Shown one piece after another: positions 24,686 to 35,110 of a stretch of 64,000 bases of DNA. The position numbers and the translations under genes were made by a program. Source of the stretch: Staphylococcus equorum. Its GTDB lineage: Bacteria; Bacillota; Bacilli; Staphylococcales; Staphylococcaceae. How positions within the stretch are numbered: position 1 is the stretch's first letter; every line of letters starts with the position of its first letter. The stretch lies in contig NZ_LNNB01000019.1 of NCBI RefSeq assembly GCF_001747895.1, positions 1 through 64,000 of the forward strand. Direction: 5' to 3'. Under the pieces are notes generated by a model. The model had not been told where the DNA came from. It did not search any database and worked only from the letters and a program-made list of their open reading frames with translations.

Positions 24686-26315
24686 CAAGTGTTACACATC
24701 CATTGGTACCATCTACAGTCACAATGTCCCCATCTTTCAATTCAGTCGTCGCATTTTTAGTTCCAAGTACGGCTGGTATTTGATATTCTCGTGCATTAAT
24801 TCCTGGATGAGATAATAAGCCCCCAACATTAGTAACAATAGCGCCAGATCTTAAAAATAAAACCGACCAGGCAGGCGTTGTCATATGGGTAACAAGTACA
24901 TCACCATCTTCAAGTTTATTAAACTCTTCTTCATTGTTAATTATTTTCACAGCACCTGTATATGTCCCTTTTGACCCAGCTAAACCTTTAATATATTCAC
25001 TCGTTGATATTTCATTGTTTAATGTGTTTCCAGATGATCTTTCAGAAATAATATCCATCTTATTTTCAGTATGTGACGGCGGAGTTCCATAAGATGATGG
25101 AGCTTCTTGGCTAAGGTTATTTTGGTATTCAACTTTTCGCTCAAAAATCAATTTAGTTAAGCTTTCAGGTTTTTTCAAAACTGTTTCAAGTTCATCTAAG
25201 TATAAATAAAAGATATCTTGATTATCCTCTATGATATTTTCTGTCACGAGAAAATCACCTAAATGTAAAAGACATAACCGAACTTTAGCAGTTGGCATTT
25301 CGTCCATATAAAAATGATGGTCATCGTCAATATTAGATACATTTAGAGCCCATTCATAGTATTGTTTGAATTCCTCTTTTTTTTCTCCTTCTGGGATGGA
25401 ATTTAGAACTTCACTGTATTTAGTTTCCCTGCTTTCCACTGCTTTTTGGAAACGTTGTTCTACGTCTATATTACTGTTGACATAGCTTGAAATAGTAGTT
25501 AAAGGAATAGATGGATTTTCAAACCACGTTTGGTCTGTTAAGACTCTTGAACTCATCGTTTTATATCCAAATTCCTCTAAAAAATGTTGGAAATCATTCT
25601 TGAATTTTTTTCCTGCTTGTATATTATTTAATTCACTTAGTATTTCTTCAGGTGCAACAGTCTGAAAAATTTGTTTTAATCCATCATTTTCTTTCACTTG
25701 CTCAGATAATTTAGAAAGTTCATTATCCATTTCTAAAGATTTGTTCCATACACCAATCAATATGTCGTAAATGACCGTTGTATCTTTATCTCCTGTAGCT
25801 TGTTCATAAATATTTTCTAAATCATTATGTAACTGATGATGAGGTAAGAGTATATCTAATTGATAAGCAAATGATTTTGGGTACATATTGAATATATAAT
25901 TAAGCATCTTTTGAGCATTGTTAAAAGTTATTTCTTGTTGTAACATATGGTCAATTTCTTCGAAGAATGGAAAGTAGAAAGACTCTAATATATTGTGATA
26001 ATAATGGTTTAAATTGGGATACATAGGACGAAGTATATTTAAATATGCTTGAGTTTGTTGTTTAATATCACCATCAATAGGTTCTCTTTTCATATATCTA
26101 TATCCATTTTCTATTTTAGTTTTCATACCTGGAAAAGGTGCTTTGAATTTTTCAAAAGATTGATTAACAGCATCTTCTAAGTCAAATAAAAGTGAGGCAA
26201 ATAAAGGTTTTATGTTATTTGCTATAGAAGTATTTTGTTCCCAGTAACCTTGATTTTTATCATTATCTGTTAATTGCAAAAGTTGTTGATAATTAGATCT
26301 TATTACAGTTTTCAT
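24672..26315 (-). CDS. PEP-utilising phosphohistidine protein (Rph-like C-terminal half)
   Basis: A 547-residue protein. Residues about 1-440 are mostly helical and resemble the substrate-binding middle domain of rifampin phosphotransferase in position, though much diverged. Residues about 455-545 are a swivelling phosphohistidine domain: KGLAGSKGTYTGAVKIINN, DGDVLVTHMTTPAWSVLFL, GGLLSHPGINAREYQIPAVL with catalytic His503, and VDGTNGCVTL. There is no ATP-grasp and no PEP-binding TIM barrel. The ATP-grasp half is encoded two genes downstream. First gene of the operon; AAGGAG before ATG 26315. Confidence 0.82.
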   Translation of the reverse strand: MKTVIRSNYQQLLQLTDNDKNQGYWEQNTSIANNIKPLFASLLFDLEDAVNQSFEKFKAPFPGMKTKIENGYRYMKREPIDGDIKQQTQAYLNILRPMYPNLNHYYHNILESFYFPFFEEIDHMLQQEITFNNAQKMLNYIFNMYPKSFAYQLDILLPHHQLHNDLENIYEQATGDKDTTVIYDILIGVWNKSLEMDNELSKLSEQVKENDGLKQIFQTVAPEEILSELNNIQAGKKFKNDFQHFLEEFGYKTMSSRVLTDQTWFENPSIPLTTISSYVNSNIDVEQRFQKAVESRETKYSEVLNSIPEGEKKEEFKQYYEWALNVSNIDDDHHFYMDEMPTAKVRLCLLHLGDFLVTENIIEDNQDIFYLYLDELETVLKKPESLTKLIFERKVEYQNNLSQEAPSSYGTPPSHTENKMDIISERSSGNTLNNEISTSEYIKGLAGSKGTYTGAVKIINNEEEFNKLEDGDVLVTHMTTPAWSVLFLRSGAIVTNVGGLLSHPGINAREYQIPAVLGTKNATTELKDGDIVTVDGTNGCVTLDEQA

Positions 26316-26430
26316 AAATATTACTCTCCTTAAAATAATTATGGCGTTAATAAAATTATATGATTTGTTGCTTAACGCCTAATCAAATTTATCTTTCTGG
26401 GTGTTTTAAGCAAGTTAATAACCTAAAACA

Positions 26431-26453
26431 ATGCTCAACAATATGTTAAGCAT
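26431..26453. promoter_or_regulatory. Palindrome in the TetR/dikinase divergent region
   Basis: ATGCTCAACA - ata - TGTTAAGCAT: 10-bp arms with one mismatch. It lies 116 nt upstream of the dikinase operon start and is a candidate TetR operator. Confidence 0.55.
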
Positions 26454-26498
26454 TTTAAGCATATAAAAAATACTATCAGCCAGAGAAAAGCTATTCAA

Positions 26499-26522
26499 TA
26501 AACACTTTATAAATAGTGTTTA
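26499..26522. promoter_or_regulatory. Perfect-arm palindrome near the tetR start
   Basis: TAAACACT (26499-26506) and AGTGTTTA (26515-26522) are exact inverted arms with an AT-rich 8-nt centre, 52 nt before the tetR ATG. Size and symmetry fit a TetR dimer site for autoregulation. Confidence 0.6.
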
Positions 26523-26573
26523 CTATACAACGTTATTTATAAAATGTTAATTTATTGTAAAGGAGACTTATAA

Positions 26574-27158
26574 ATGTTAAAAAAAGAAGATCGTAGAAAA
26601 TTAAAGTCTAGAAAAGATATAAATAATGCTTTCCTTGATTTATTACAAGAAAAAGGAATTTCAGGAGTGACAGTTTTTAATATCACGAAAAGGGCAAATA
26701 TTAATCGAAGTACATTTTACCTTCATTACAAGGACAAATACGATTTATTTGAACAATATGTAGAAAATTTGCTAAATGAAATGTTTTCGACTATTGAACC
26801 CCTAAAACCAATTGAAAAGGGAGAAAGTGAATCACAGAATCGAATGCAAAACCTTTTTAATCATTTTCAGAACAATGCTGACTTCTATCAGGCTATGTTT
26901 AATTATAAAGGTGGTGCTTATTTTTATAATGAATTCCTCAGAAATATAAAGCGTTTTTTTCAACAAAAAACGGACGGATTTTTTATTAGATCTCAATCCC
27001 AAGACACTAATCAACAAATTTCAAGTGATTTTTTGATATATGGTTTTTTTGGTGTAATTAATCACTGGTTTAAAAATGGTATGAACGAGTCAAATAGGGT
27101 TATGGGAGAAGAATTAGAAGCGCTTATTGAGCATATGTCGAAATATCGTTACTATTAA
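26574..27158 (+). CDS. TetR/AcrR family regulator of the dikinase operon
   Basis: A 194-residue regulator. The N-terminal helix-turn-helix is clear: KSRKDINNAFLDLLQEKGIS, then VTVFNITKRANINRSTFYLH followed by YKDKYDLFEQY. The C-terminal ligand domain is of the TetR_C_7/8-like kind (FNYKGGAYFYNEFLRNIKRF ... YGFFGVINHWFKNG). AAAGGAG before the ATG. Divergent from the three-gene dikinase-exporter operon, with two palindromes between them, so it almost certainly represses that operon until a ligand binds. Confidence 0.88.
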   Translation: MLKKEDRRKLKSRKDINNAFLDLLQEKGISGVTVFNITKRANINRSTFYLHYKDKYDLFEQYVENLLNEMFSTIEPLKPIEKGESESQNRMQNLFNHFQNNADFYQAMFNYKGGAYFYNEFLRNIKRFFQQKTDGFFIRSQSQDTNQQISSDFLIYGFFGVINHWFKNGMNESNRVMGEELEALIEHMSKYRYY

Positions 27159-27257
27159 AATAGTGGGGATTTTTATGAATTAATTCAAATATAATTACCT
27201 ACAATGCGCTTCATTGTCCTTTGTTAAATTAATCCGAAAAAATGGTGATAAAGAAAA

Positions 27258-27296
27258 AACCAAAAGCTATACATAGCTTTTGGTTCGTCTGTTTTT
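27258..27296. terminator. Bidirectional terminator
   Basis: AACCAAAAGCTAT (27258-27270) pairs with ATAGCTTTTGGTT (27273-27285), between convergent tetR and bglA. Confidence 0.85.
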
Positions 27297-27338
27297 TAGA
27301 TTATTGAGTAAAGTCAAATAATTTTATGATATTAAATT

Positions 27339-30700
<3,362 letters not shown>

Positions 30701-30739
30701 ATTTCCCAACCCCTTTAATAAGTTAATCCACACGATTTG

Positions 30740-30753
30740 TGTAATCGTTTATT
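30740..30753. promoter_or_regulatory. Imperfect cre site upstream of bglP
   Basis: TGTAATCGTTTATT matches 12 of 14 positions of TGNAANCGNTNNCA (last CA missing). It lies 40 nt before bglP and would allow CcpA repression. Confidence 0.4.
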
Positions 30754-30760
30754 ACATTCT

Positions 30761-30778
30761 AATTGTACCGGTACAATT
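30761..30778. promoter_or_regulatory. 18-bp perfect palindrome, GntR operator
   Basis: AATTGTACCGGTACAATT is an exact palindrome between divergent bglP and its GntR-type regulator. The core TTGTACCGGTACAA resembles operators of HutC/TreR-type regulators (inverted TTGTA/TACAA). Strong candidate for shared control of both genes. Confidence 0.8.
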
Positions 30779-30868
30779 TGTAAAGACCCTTACAAATAAA
30801 AAGTTCGGTAGTTTAAATTGGCATTCATGTTATAATTGGGTGAATTTTAATATAAAAGGGGTAAGTAT

Positions 30869-31570
30869 ATGCTCAAGTATGAACAAATTGCTCAACAAAT
30901 GAATGAATATATAGAAAGTGGTCAATTTCAAGCAGGGGATAAATTACCAAGTGTTGAGGCATTAAAAATAAAATATGATGTGAGTAAAAGCACGATTATT
31001 AAAGCTTTGGAAATATTAGAAAAACAAGGGAATATTTATCAAGCACGCGGTAGTGGCATCTATGTGCGTAATAAAAAAAGAGATGGATATCTTAATCTCT
31101 TTTCAACTGGCGGTTTTAGTGATGAATTTACAGGACTAAATGTAACAAATAAGGTATTGCGCGTTGAGGAAGTCATTGCACCAGAAAGCGTTCGGCAAAA
31201 ATTAAAGTTAGACAAAGATACATTAGTCTATGTTTTAGAGCGTATTGTTTATGTAGATGGTGAAATATTTTGTTTCGAGCAGTCGTATTTTAATAAAGAT
31301 ATCGTGCTATTTTTAAATGAATCTATAGCAGAAAAGTCTATTTTTAAATATTTAGAACAAAACTTAAAAGTGAAGATTGGGTTCTCAGATGTTTATTTTA
31401 ATGTAGATAAATTGGAAGAAGAAGAAGCTGAATTATTAGAATTGGATGAGGGCGATCCTTGCTTAAATTATGAACAAGTATTTTATACAACAACCGGCAT
31501 ACCATTTGATTGTTCGCATCTGATATACCATTATCAGAACGCTCATTTCTATATTCCTTCACAAAAATAA
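30869..31570 (+). CDS. GntR/HutC family regulator of bglPA
   Basis: A 233-residue regulator. The N-terminal winged helix (about 1-68) shows YEQIAQQMNEYIESGQFQAG, then LPSVEALKIKYDVSKSTIIK; the C-terminal UTRA ligand domain (about 80-233) has LVYVLERIVYVDGEIFCFEQ and CLNYEQVFYTTTGIPF. UTRA domains of this group bind sugar phosphates, so the inducer should be a phosphorylated beta-glucoside. AAAAGGGG before the ATG. It is divergent from bglPA with a perfect palindrome between. This replaces the LicT/BglG antiterminator usual for bglP in Bacillus. Confidence 0.88.
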   Translation: MLKYEQIAQQMNEYIESGQFQAGDKLPSVEALKIKYDVSKSTIIKALEILEKQGNIYQARGSGIYVRNKKRDGYLNLFSTGGFSDEFTGLNVTNKVLRVEEVIAPESVRQKLKLDKDTLVYVLERIVYVDGEIFCFEQSYFNKDIVLFLNESIAEKSIFKYLEQNLKVKIGFSDVYFNVDKLEEEEAELLELDEGDPCLNYEQVFYTTTGIPFDCSHLIYHYQNAHFYIPSQK

Positions 31571-31633
31571 AACGCTTGGTTATCTTGTTTTACTTAATGA
31601 AAATTAAGTATATAGCAAGATAATCAAGCGTTA
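31570..31633. terminator. Long bidirectional terminator
   Basis: AACGCTTGGTTATCTTG pairs with CAAGATAATCAAGCGTT around an inner dyad (ACTTAAT/ATTAAGT). It lies between convergent bglR and the Rrf2 gene. Confidence 0.85.
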
Positions 31634-31638
31634 TTTAT

Positions 31639-32040
31639 TTAAAAGCGATCAATGACACTTTTAATCGTATAGGTATTAAGTTTATTTACAATCGTTTCGT
31701 CTACATCACTATATATTTCATCAAGTGCGTGGGTAATATTTTTCCCTACAGGACAATCTGTGTTCGTATGACCATGAATTTTTGCGAAATGGGTAGTGTT
31801 AGAAAAAATCAGCTTATATAAATCACCTAACCTAATATCATGGGATGCGCTAGATAAACTATAACCCGCGATGCCTTGGCTACTCTGTATAAAATTACCG
31901 TCTCTTAAATAACGGCATAATTTTCTCACTAAAGTGGCGTTACTATTAATACTGTCAGCGATATATTGACTTGAAACAGGTTCATTTTTTATAGCTAACA
32001 GAGAGAGAATATGGATTGAAACAGAGAATTGTGTATTCAA
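31639..32040 (-). CDS. Rrf2 family regulator (YwnA-like)
   Basis: A 133-residue winged-helix regulator: FSVSIHILSLLAIKNEPVSS, ADSINSNATLVRKLCRYLRD (recognition helix), IAGYSLSSASHDIRLGDLYK. It has a lone Cys in TNTDCPVGKN instead of the three-Cys cluster of NsrR/IscR, so it should not bind an iron-sulfur cluster and fits the YwnA subgroup, which often senses reactive electrophiles. AGGAGG precedes the ATG. It is divergent from the formate/nitrite transporter, with a perfect 9-bp inverted repeat between. Confidence 0.85.
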   Translation of the reverse strand: MNTQFSVSIHILSLLAIKNEPVSSQYIADSINSNATLVRKLCRYLRDGNFIQSSQGIAGYSLSSASHDIRLGDLYKLIFSNTTHFAKIHGHTNTDCPVGKNITHALDEIYSDVDETIVNKLNTYTIKSVIDRF

Positions 32041-32058
32041 GTATATGCCTCCTTTAGG

Positions 32059-32089
32059 TTTACTTGTGTGTATTTCTAGTACAAGTAAA
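32059..32089. promoter_or_regulatory. Inverted repeat next to the Rrf2 gene
   Basis: TTTACTTGT (32059-32067) and ACAAGTAAA (32081-32089) are exact inverted arms with a 13-nt spacer, 19 nt upstream of the Rrf2 start. Probable self-operator. Confidence 0.65.
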
Positions 32090-32241
32090 GTTTACGTTAT
32101 TTTAAACTAACGCGCAATATATTAAATTTTAAAATTGAAAAACTTATTTTTTGACTATTAAATATCAAATGAAACTAATATAATAACATTATTGGTATAG
32201 ATAAATTATCATTTTTTTAAATCAAAAAGGGGGCATATTTC

Positions 32242-33060
32242 TTGGTAGATAATAATAAATCCATTAAGGACACTTACATGTCGAGAGAAACGATTGATAA
32301 TATTAATAATCAAGTACAAATGAAGGAAGTTTTGTTTGATAAGACACCTGGTCGTTATGCGCTTAAATCAATTATGTCAGGATTCTTACTAGCAATTGTA
32401 ACGGTATTTATGCTAGCTATAAAAACACAATTTGCAGGTACAAATGAAGGTTTAATTAATTTAATGGGAGCTATTTCATTCAGTTTAGCCTTGGTTTTAA
32501 TTGTACTGTCACATTCAGAATTATTAACGAGTAACTTTATGTTTTTAACAGTTGGTTGGTATTATAAAGTTATTGGCATGAATAAAGCATTGGGTATTAT
32601 GATGGTATGTTTTCTATTTAATATAATAGGTGGATTTATCCTGTTTGGTTTAATGAAATTCACTCCGATTATGACTTCAGACATGGTTGCAAGCTTAACG
32701 AAACTTGTTAATGGTAAGACGATAGATGCCACATGGTATGGCATTTTAGGTAAAGCCATATTTTGTAATTTCTTTATTAATATTGGTATTTATTTATCAA
32801 TTCAATTTAAAGACGGTCTAACTAAAGTATTTTTCATTGCTAGTGGCGTCATTGTCTTTGTATTTATGGGTTATGAGCACGTTGTATTTAATGCAGGGCT
32901 ATACGCAGGTATGGTGTTTTATGATTTTGATGTAGTCGTATGGTTACACGTATTGAAAAATATTGTGTTCGCCTTTATAGGTAACTATATTGGTGGAGGT
33001 ATTTTCGTTGGTCTAGTTTATGCATATTTAAATGGTAAACGAAATAGCTTACATAATTAA
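32242..33060 (+). CDS. nirC: Formate/nitrite transporter family protein
   Basis: A 272-residue FNT channel with six membrane segments. Recognisable are GRYALKSIMSGFLLAIVTVF near the start, HSELLTSNFMFLTVGWYYK (Omega-loop region after segment 2), GILGKAIFCNFFINIGIYLS and GLYAGMVFYDF. In S. carnosus and S. aureus an FNT gene (nirC) lies upstream of the nir operon and is taken to move nitrite; the same order is seen here. It starts at TTG 32242, 9 nt after AAAAGGGGG. Formate as substrate cannot be excluded. One GNAT gene separates it from nirR. Confidence 0.82.
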   Translation: MVDNNKSIKDTYMSRETIDNINNQVQMKEVLFDKTPGRYALKSIMSGFLLAIVTVFMLAIKTQFAGTNEGLINLMGAISFSLALVLIVLSHSELLTSNFMFLTVGWYYKVIGMNKALGIMMVCFLFNIIGGFILFGLMKFTPIMTSDMVASLTKLVNGKTIDATWYGILGKAIFCNFFINIGIYLSIQFKDGLTKVFFIASGVIVFVFMGYEHVVFNAGLYAGMVFYDFDVVVWLHVLKNIVFAFIGNYIGGGIFVGLVYAYLNGKRNSLHN

Positions 33061-33079
33061 TAGTATTCATAATAGTAAC

Positions 33080-33118
33080 AAGCACGATCATAATCTATTT
33101 TGTGATGGTGCTTTTTTC
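33080..33118 (+). terminator. Terminator after nirC
   Basis: AGCAC-g-ATCA pairs with TGAT-g-GTGCT, then a six-T run. Confidence 0.7.
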
Positions 33119-33249
33119 GTTTTTAAAACATAATAATTGACTCAATAATTAAGAAGCCATATTGTATTGATATGATTGTAAATGGTTTATGATTATTTTA
33201 GGGATGTTATCCATGAATGAATAAGCTATAAATGAGAAGGAGTGACAAA

Positions 33250-33786
33250 ATGTCTGAATATAATATAAGAGTTGCTGTGGAATCTGACGCGGAAGCATTA
33301 CAAAAATTGATGTATGAATCTTTTACCCCGTTAAGAGAATTAGGTATAGATTGGCCATCAGTTAATGCGAATGTTGAATTAGTTAAAAAGAATATTAAAA
33401 CAAGTACGATGTTTGTACTAGAAGATGAGCATGAAATAATTTCAACACTTACTGTACGTTATCCTTGGGAAGGAAAACGTCGTATCTCAATATATCCGTT
33501 TGTTTGGTGGTTCGCTACGAAGCCGTCATATGATGGTAAAGGTATTGGAAGTCAGTTGTTAAAATATGTTGAGGAGACTTATTTAAGAGACACACTTAAA
33601 GCACCAGCAGTGACGCTTGGTACATCAGCACGTTTACACCCTTGGCTACTAGATATTTATAAAAAACGTGGCTATGAAATATACGGTGAGCATGAGAGTA
33701 ACGATGGAGATTTAGGAGTTATTATGAGAAAAGTGCTTATACCAGAAAGTTTTGATGAAGAAGTGTTAGGTACGCCACCATTTTAA
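33250..33786 (+). CDS. GNAT family N-acetyltransferase
   Basis: A 178-residue acetyltransferase: YNIRVAVESDAEALQKLMYE opens the fold, STMFVLEDEHEIISTLTV forms the central strands, WFATKPSYDGKGIGSQLLKY is the acetyl-CoA loop with KGIGSQ matching Q/RxxGxG/A, and YKKRGYEIYGEHE closes it. AGAAGGAG lies before ATG 33250. It sits between nirC and the nir operon but is transcribed alone. The terminator behind it overlaps the candidate NreC site of nirR. Substrate unknown. Confidence 0.85.
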   Translation: MSEYNIRVAVESDAEALQKLMYESFTPLRELGIDWPSVNANVELVKKNIKTSTMFVLEDEHEIISTLTVRYPWEGKRRISIYPFVWWFATKPSYDGKGIGSQLLKYVEETYLRDTLKAPAVTLGTSARLHPWLLDIYKKRGYEIYGEHESNDGDLGVIMRKVLIPESFDEEVLGTPPF

Positions 33787-33803
33787 TAAATTGAATAAAA
33801 TGC

Positions 33804-33848
33804 ATAGGGAATCCCATTAGTAATTGAATAAGGGGATTCCCTATTTTT
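33804..33848 (+). terminator. Hairpin terminator of the GNAT gene
   Basis: ATAGGGAATCCC pairs with GGGGATTCCCTAT across a 17-nt loop, then tttttg. The 3' arm is also the NreC-type palindrome 33829-33844. Confidence 0.75.
33829..33844. promoter_or_regulatory. NreC-type palindrome of the nir operon
   Basis: TAAGGGGATTCCCTAT contains AGGG-GATT-CCCT exactly. NreC of S. carnosus is known to bind a GC-rich palindrome upstream of nir, nar and narT. It shares GATTCCCTA with the nar site at 38918. Confidence 0.65.
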
Positions 33849-33856
33849 GATTTATT

Positions 33857-33874
33857 ATGTGATTTTATTCACAA
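33857..33874. promoter_or_regulatory. Rex-type box of the nir operon
   Basis: ATGTGATTTTATTCACAA differs at one position from TTGTGA-N6-TCACAA, the Rex consensus. It lies 12 nt after the NreC palindrome and 50 nt before nirR. Confidence 0.7.
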
Positions 33875-33924
33875 AACCAACTGGATTTATATTACAATGC
33901 AAGTGTAAAGAAAGGGGGCATCAC

Positions 33925-34677
33925 ATGACAGAGCATATACTTGTTATTCATGGCATGAATAAAGGGAAACAAAATAAAGCACTTCATCATTTTTTGGAGC
34001 AATTGTTAAGTCGTAACATACATGATTATCATATTGCTTTCTTAGAAAGTAAAAATCAAAGTCTTGAACAAGTACTAGACAAACTTATTCAACAGGGTAC
34101 TAAAAGTTTTAATATCATTCCACTTTTGCTTTTTCCAGCAAAGCATTATTTAGAAGATATTCCTATGATTTTAAAACTTTATAAGTATAGATATCCACAT
34201 ATTAAATATAAATTTGCTGAGCCACTTGGCACACATAAATTAATGACAACGCTAGTTAAACAGAAAATTTTAGCTAAAGTTAAAAAGCATCCTAAAATAC
34301 AGCATATTATTTTAATGGCTCATGGCAGCGAACGTTATCGTCATCCTGATATTGCTTTATGGCAGTTAACTCAAGCGTGTGATGTTTTTGAAACACCTAT
34401 TTCTATGATGACATTATATGGTGACTACAGTTATCGCTTTAAGTTACAGCACTATTTAAAAAATAATATAGACATATTGATTGTCCCCATATTTTTCTAT
34501 GACGGCTTTTTGGTGAACAAAGCAAAATACCATATAGCACATATGAATGATGATTGTAATATTCATTATGCATCAGCTATTAATTTCGACCCTTTGCTCT
34601 CAATGATAATCACAGAAAGAATTAAACAATTAGAGGTGTTAGAAAGTGTATCCAATTCAACTCAACTTGTCAGATAA
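33925..34677 (+). CDS. nirR: CbiX-like sirohydrochlorin chelatase family protein NirR
   Basis: A 250-residue protein of two tandem CbiX/SirB-like halves. The first has ILVIHGMNKGKQNKA and FNIIPLLLFPAKHYLEDIP; the second has IILMAHGSERYRHPDI (HGS motif with metal-ligand His) and LIVPIFFYDGFL. S. carnosus calls the gene here nirR, needed for nir expression, but the fold points to ferrochelation in siroheme synthesis. ATG 33925 follows AAAGGGGG. First gene of the operon nirR-sirA-nirB-nirD-sirB; overlaps sirA by 32 nt. Behind NreC and Rex boxes. Confidence 0.82.
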   Translation: MTEHILVIHGMNKGKQNKALHHFLEQLLSRNIHDYHIAFLESKNQSLEQVLDKLIQQGTKSFNIIPLLLFPAKHYLEDIPMILKLYKYRYPHIKYKFAEPLGTHKLMTTLVKQKILAKVKKHPKIQHIILMAHGSERYRHPDIALWQLTQACDVFETPISMMTLYGDYSYRFKLQHYLKNNIDILIVPIFFYDGFLVNKAKYHIAHMNDDCNIHYASAINFDPLLSMIITERIKQLEVLESVSNSTQLVR

Positions 34678-35110
34678 ACGTGTTGTAGTGGTTGGCGCAG
34701 GTAAAGTTGCGTATAGAAAAGTACGACAACTTATTAAGGAAGATATACAGTCGCTAGTTATTATAAGTAAAAAATTTTTACCAGAATTTTTTGAAATGGA
34801 ATATCCTAAAATGAAGTTGTTTACAAAGTGTTATGACAGCGAAGATATTAAACATGCGGATATTATTTTTGCTGCAACAGATGACGAAGATATTAATAAT
34901 CTAATTAAGCAAGAGGCAAAGCCTTATCAACTTGTTAACCATATCAGTGATAAAGCGCAATCTGATTTTTATAATATGTCAGAAATAAAATACAAAGACA
35001 TAAACATTCATTTTAGATCAAATGGCACAAATTGTAGCGGAGTGAAACAACTATCAAAGGCAGTACAAACATTTTTAAATGAAGTGTATGAGGAGGAAGA
35101 CGATGTCTAA
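34646..35110 (+). CDS. sirA: Precorrin-2 dehydrogenase (siroheme synthesis)
   Basis: A 154-residue NAD-dependent enzyme like the N-terminal part of CysG/Met8: YPIQLNLSDKRVVVVGAGKV then AYRKVRQL is the Rossmann fold; DIIFAATDDEDINNLIK, VNHISDKAQSDFYNM and INIHFRSNGTNCSGVKQLSK follow. It oxidises precorrin-2 to sirohydrochlorin. The C-terminal chelatase part of Met8 is reduced, which suits the presence of a separate CbiX-like NirR. Start is GTG 34646 with GAGGTG 7 nt upstream, inside the end of nirR; it overlaps nirB by 8 nt. Confidence 0.87.
   Translation: MYPIQLNLSDKRVVVVGAGKVAYRKVRQLIKEDIQSLVIISKKFLPEFFEMEYPKMKLFTKCYDSEDIKHADIIFAATDDEDINNLIKQEAKPYQLVNHISDKAQSDFYNMSEIKYKDINIHFRSNGTNCSGVKQLSKAVQTFLNEVYEEEDDV

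Noticed and set aside
22422..26315. The two dikinase halves as one gene broken by a frameshift or insertion
   Set aside because: The domain order is reversed (phosphohistidine half first), a complete exporter lies between with coupled translation, and each half has its own start.
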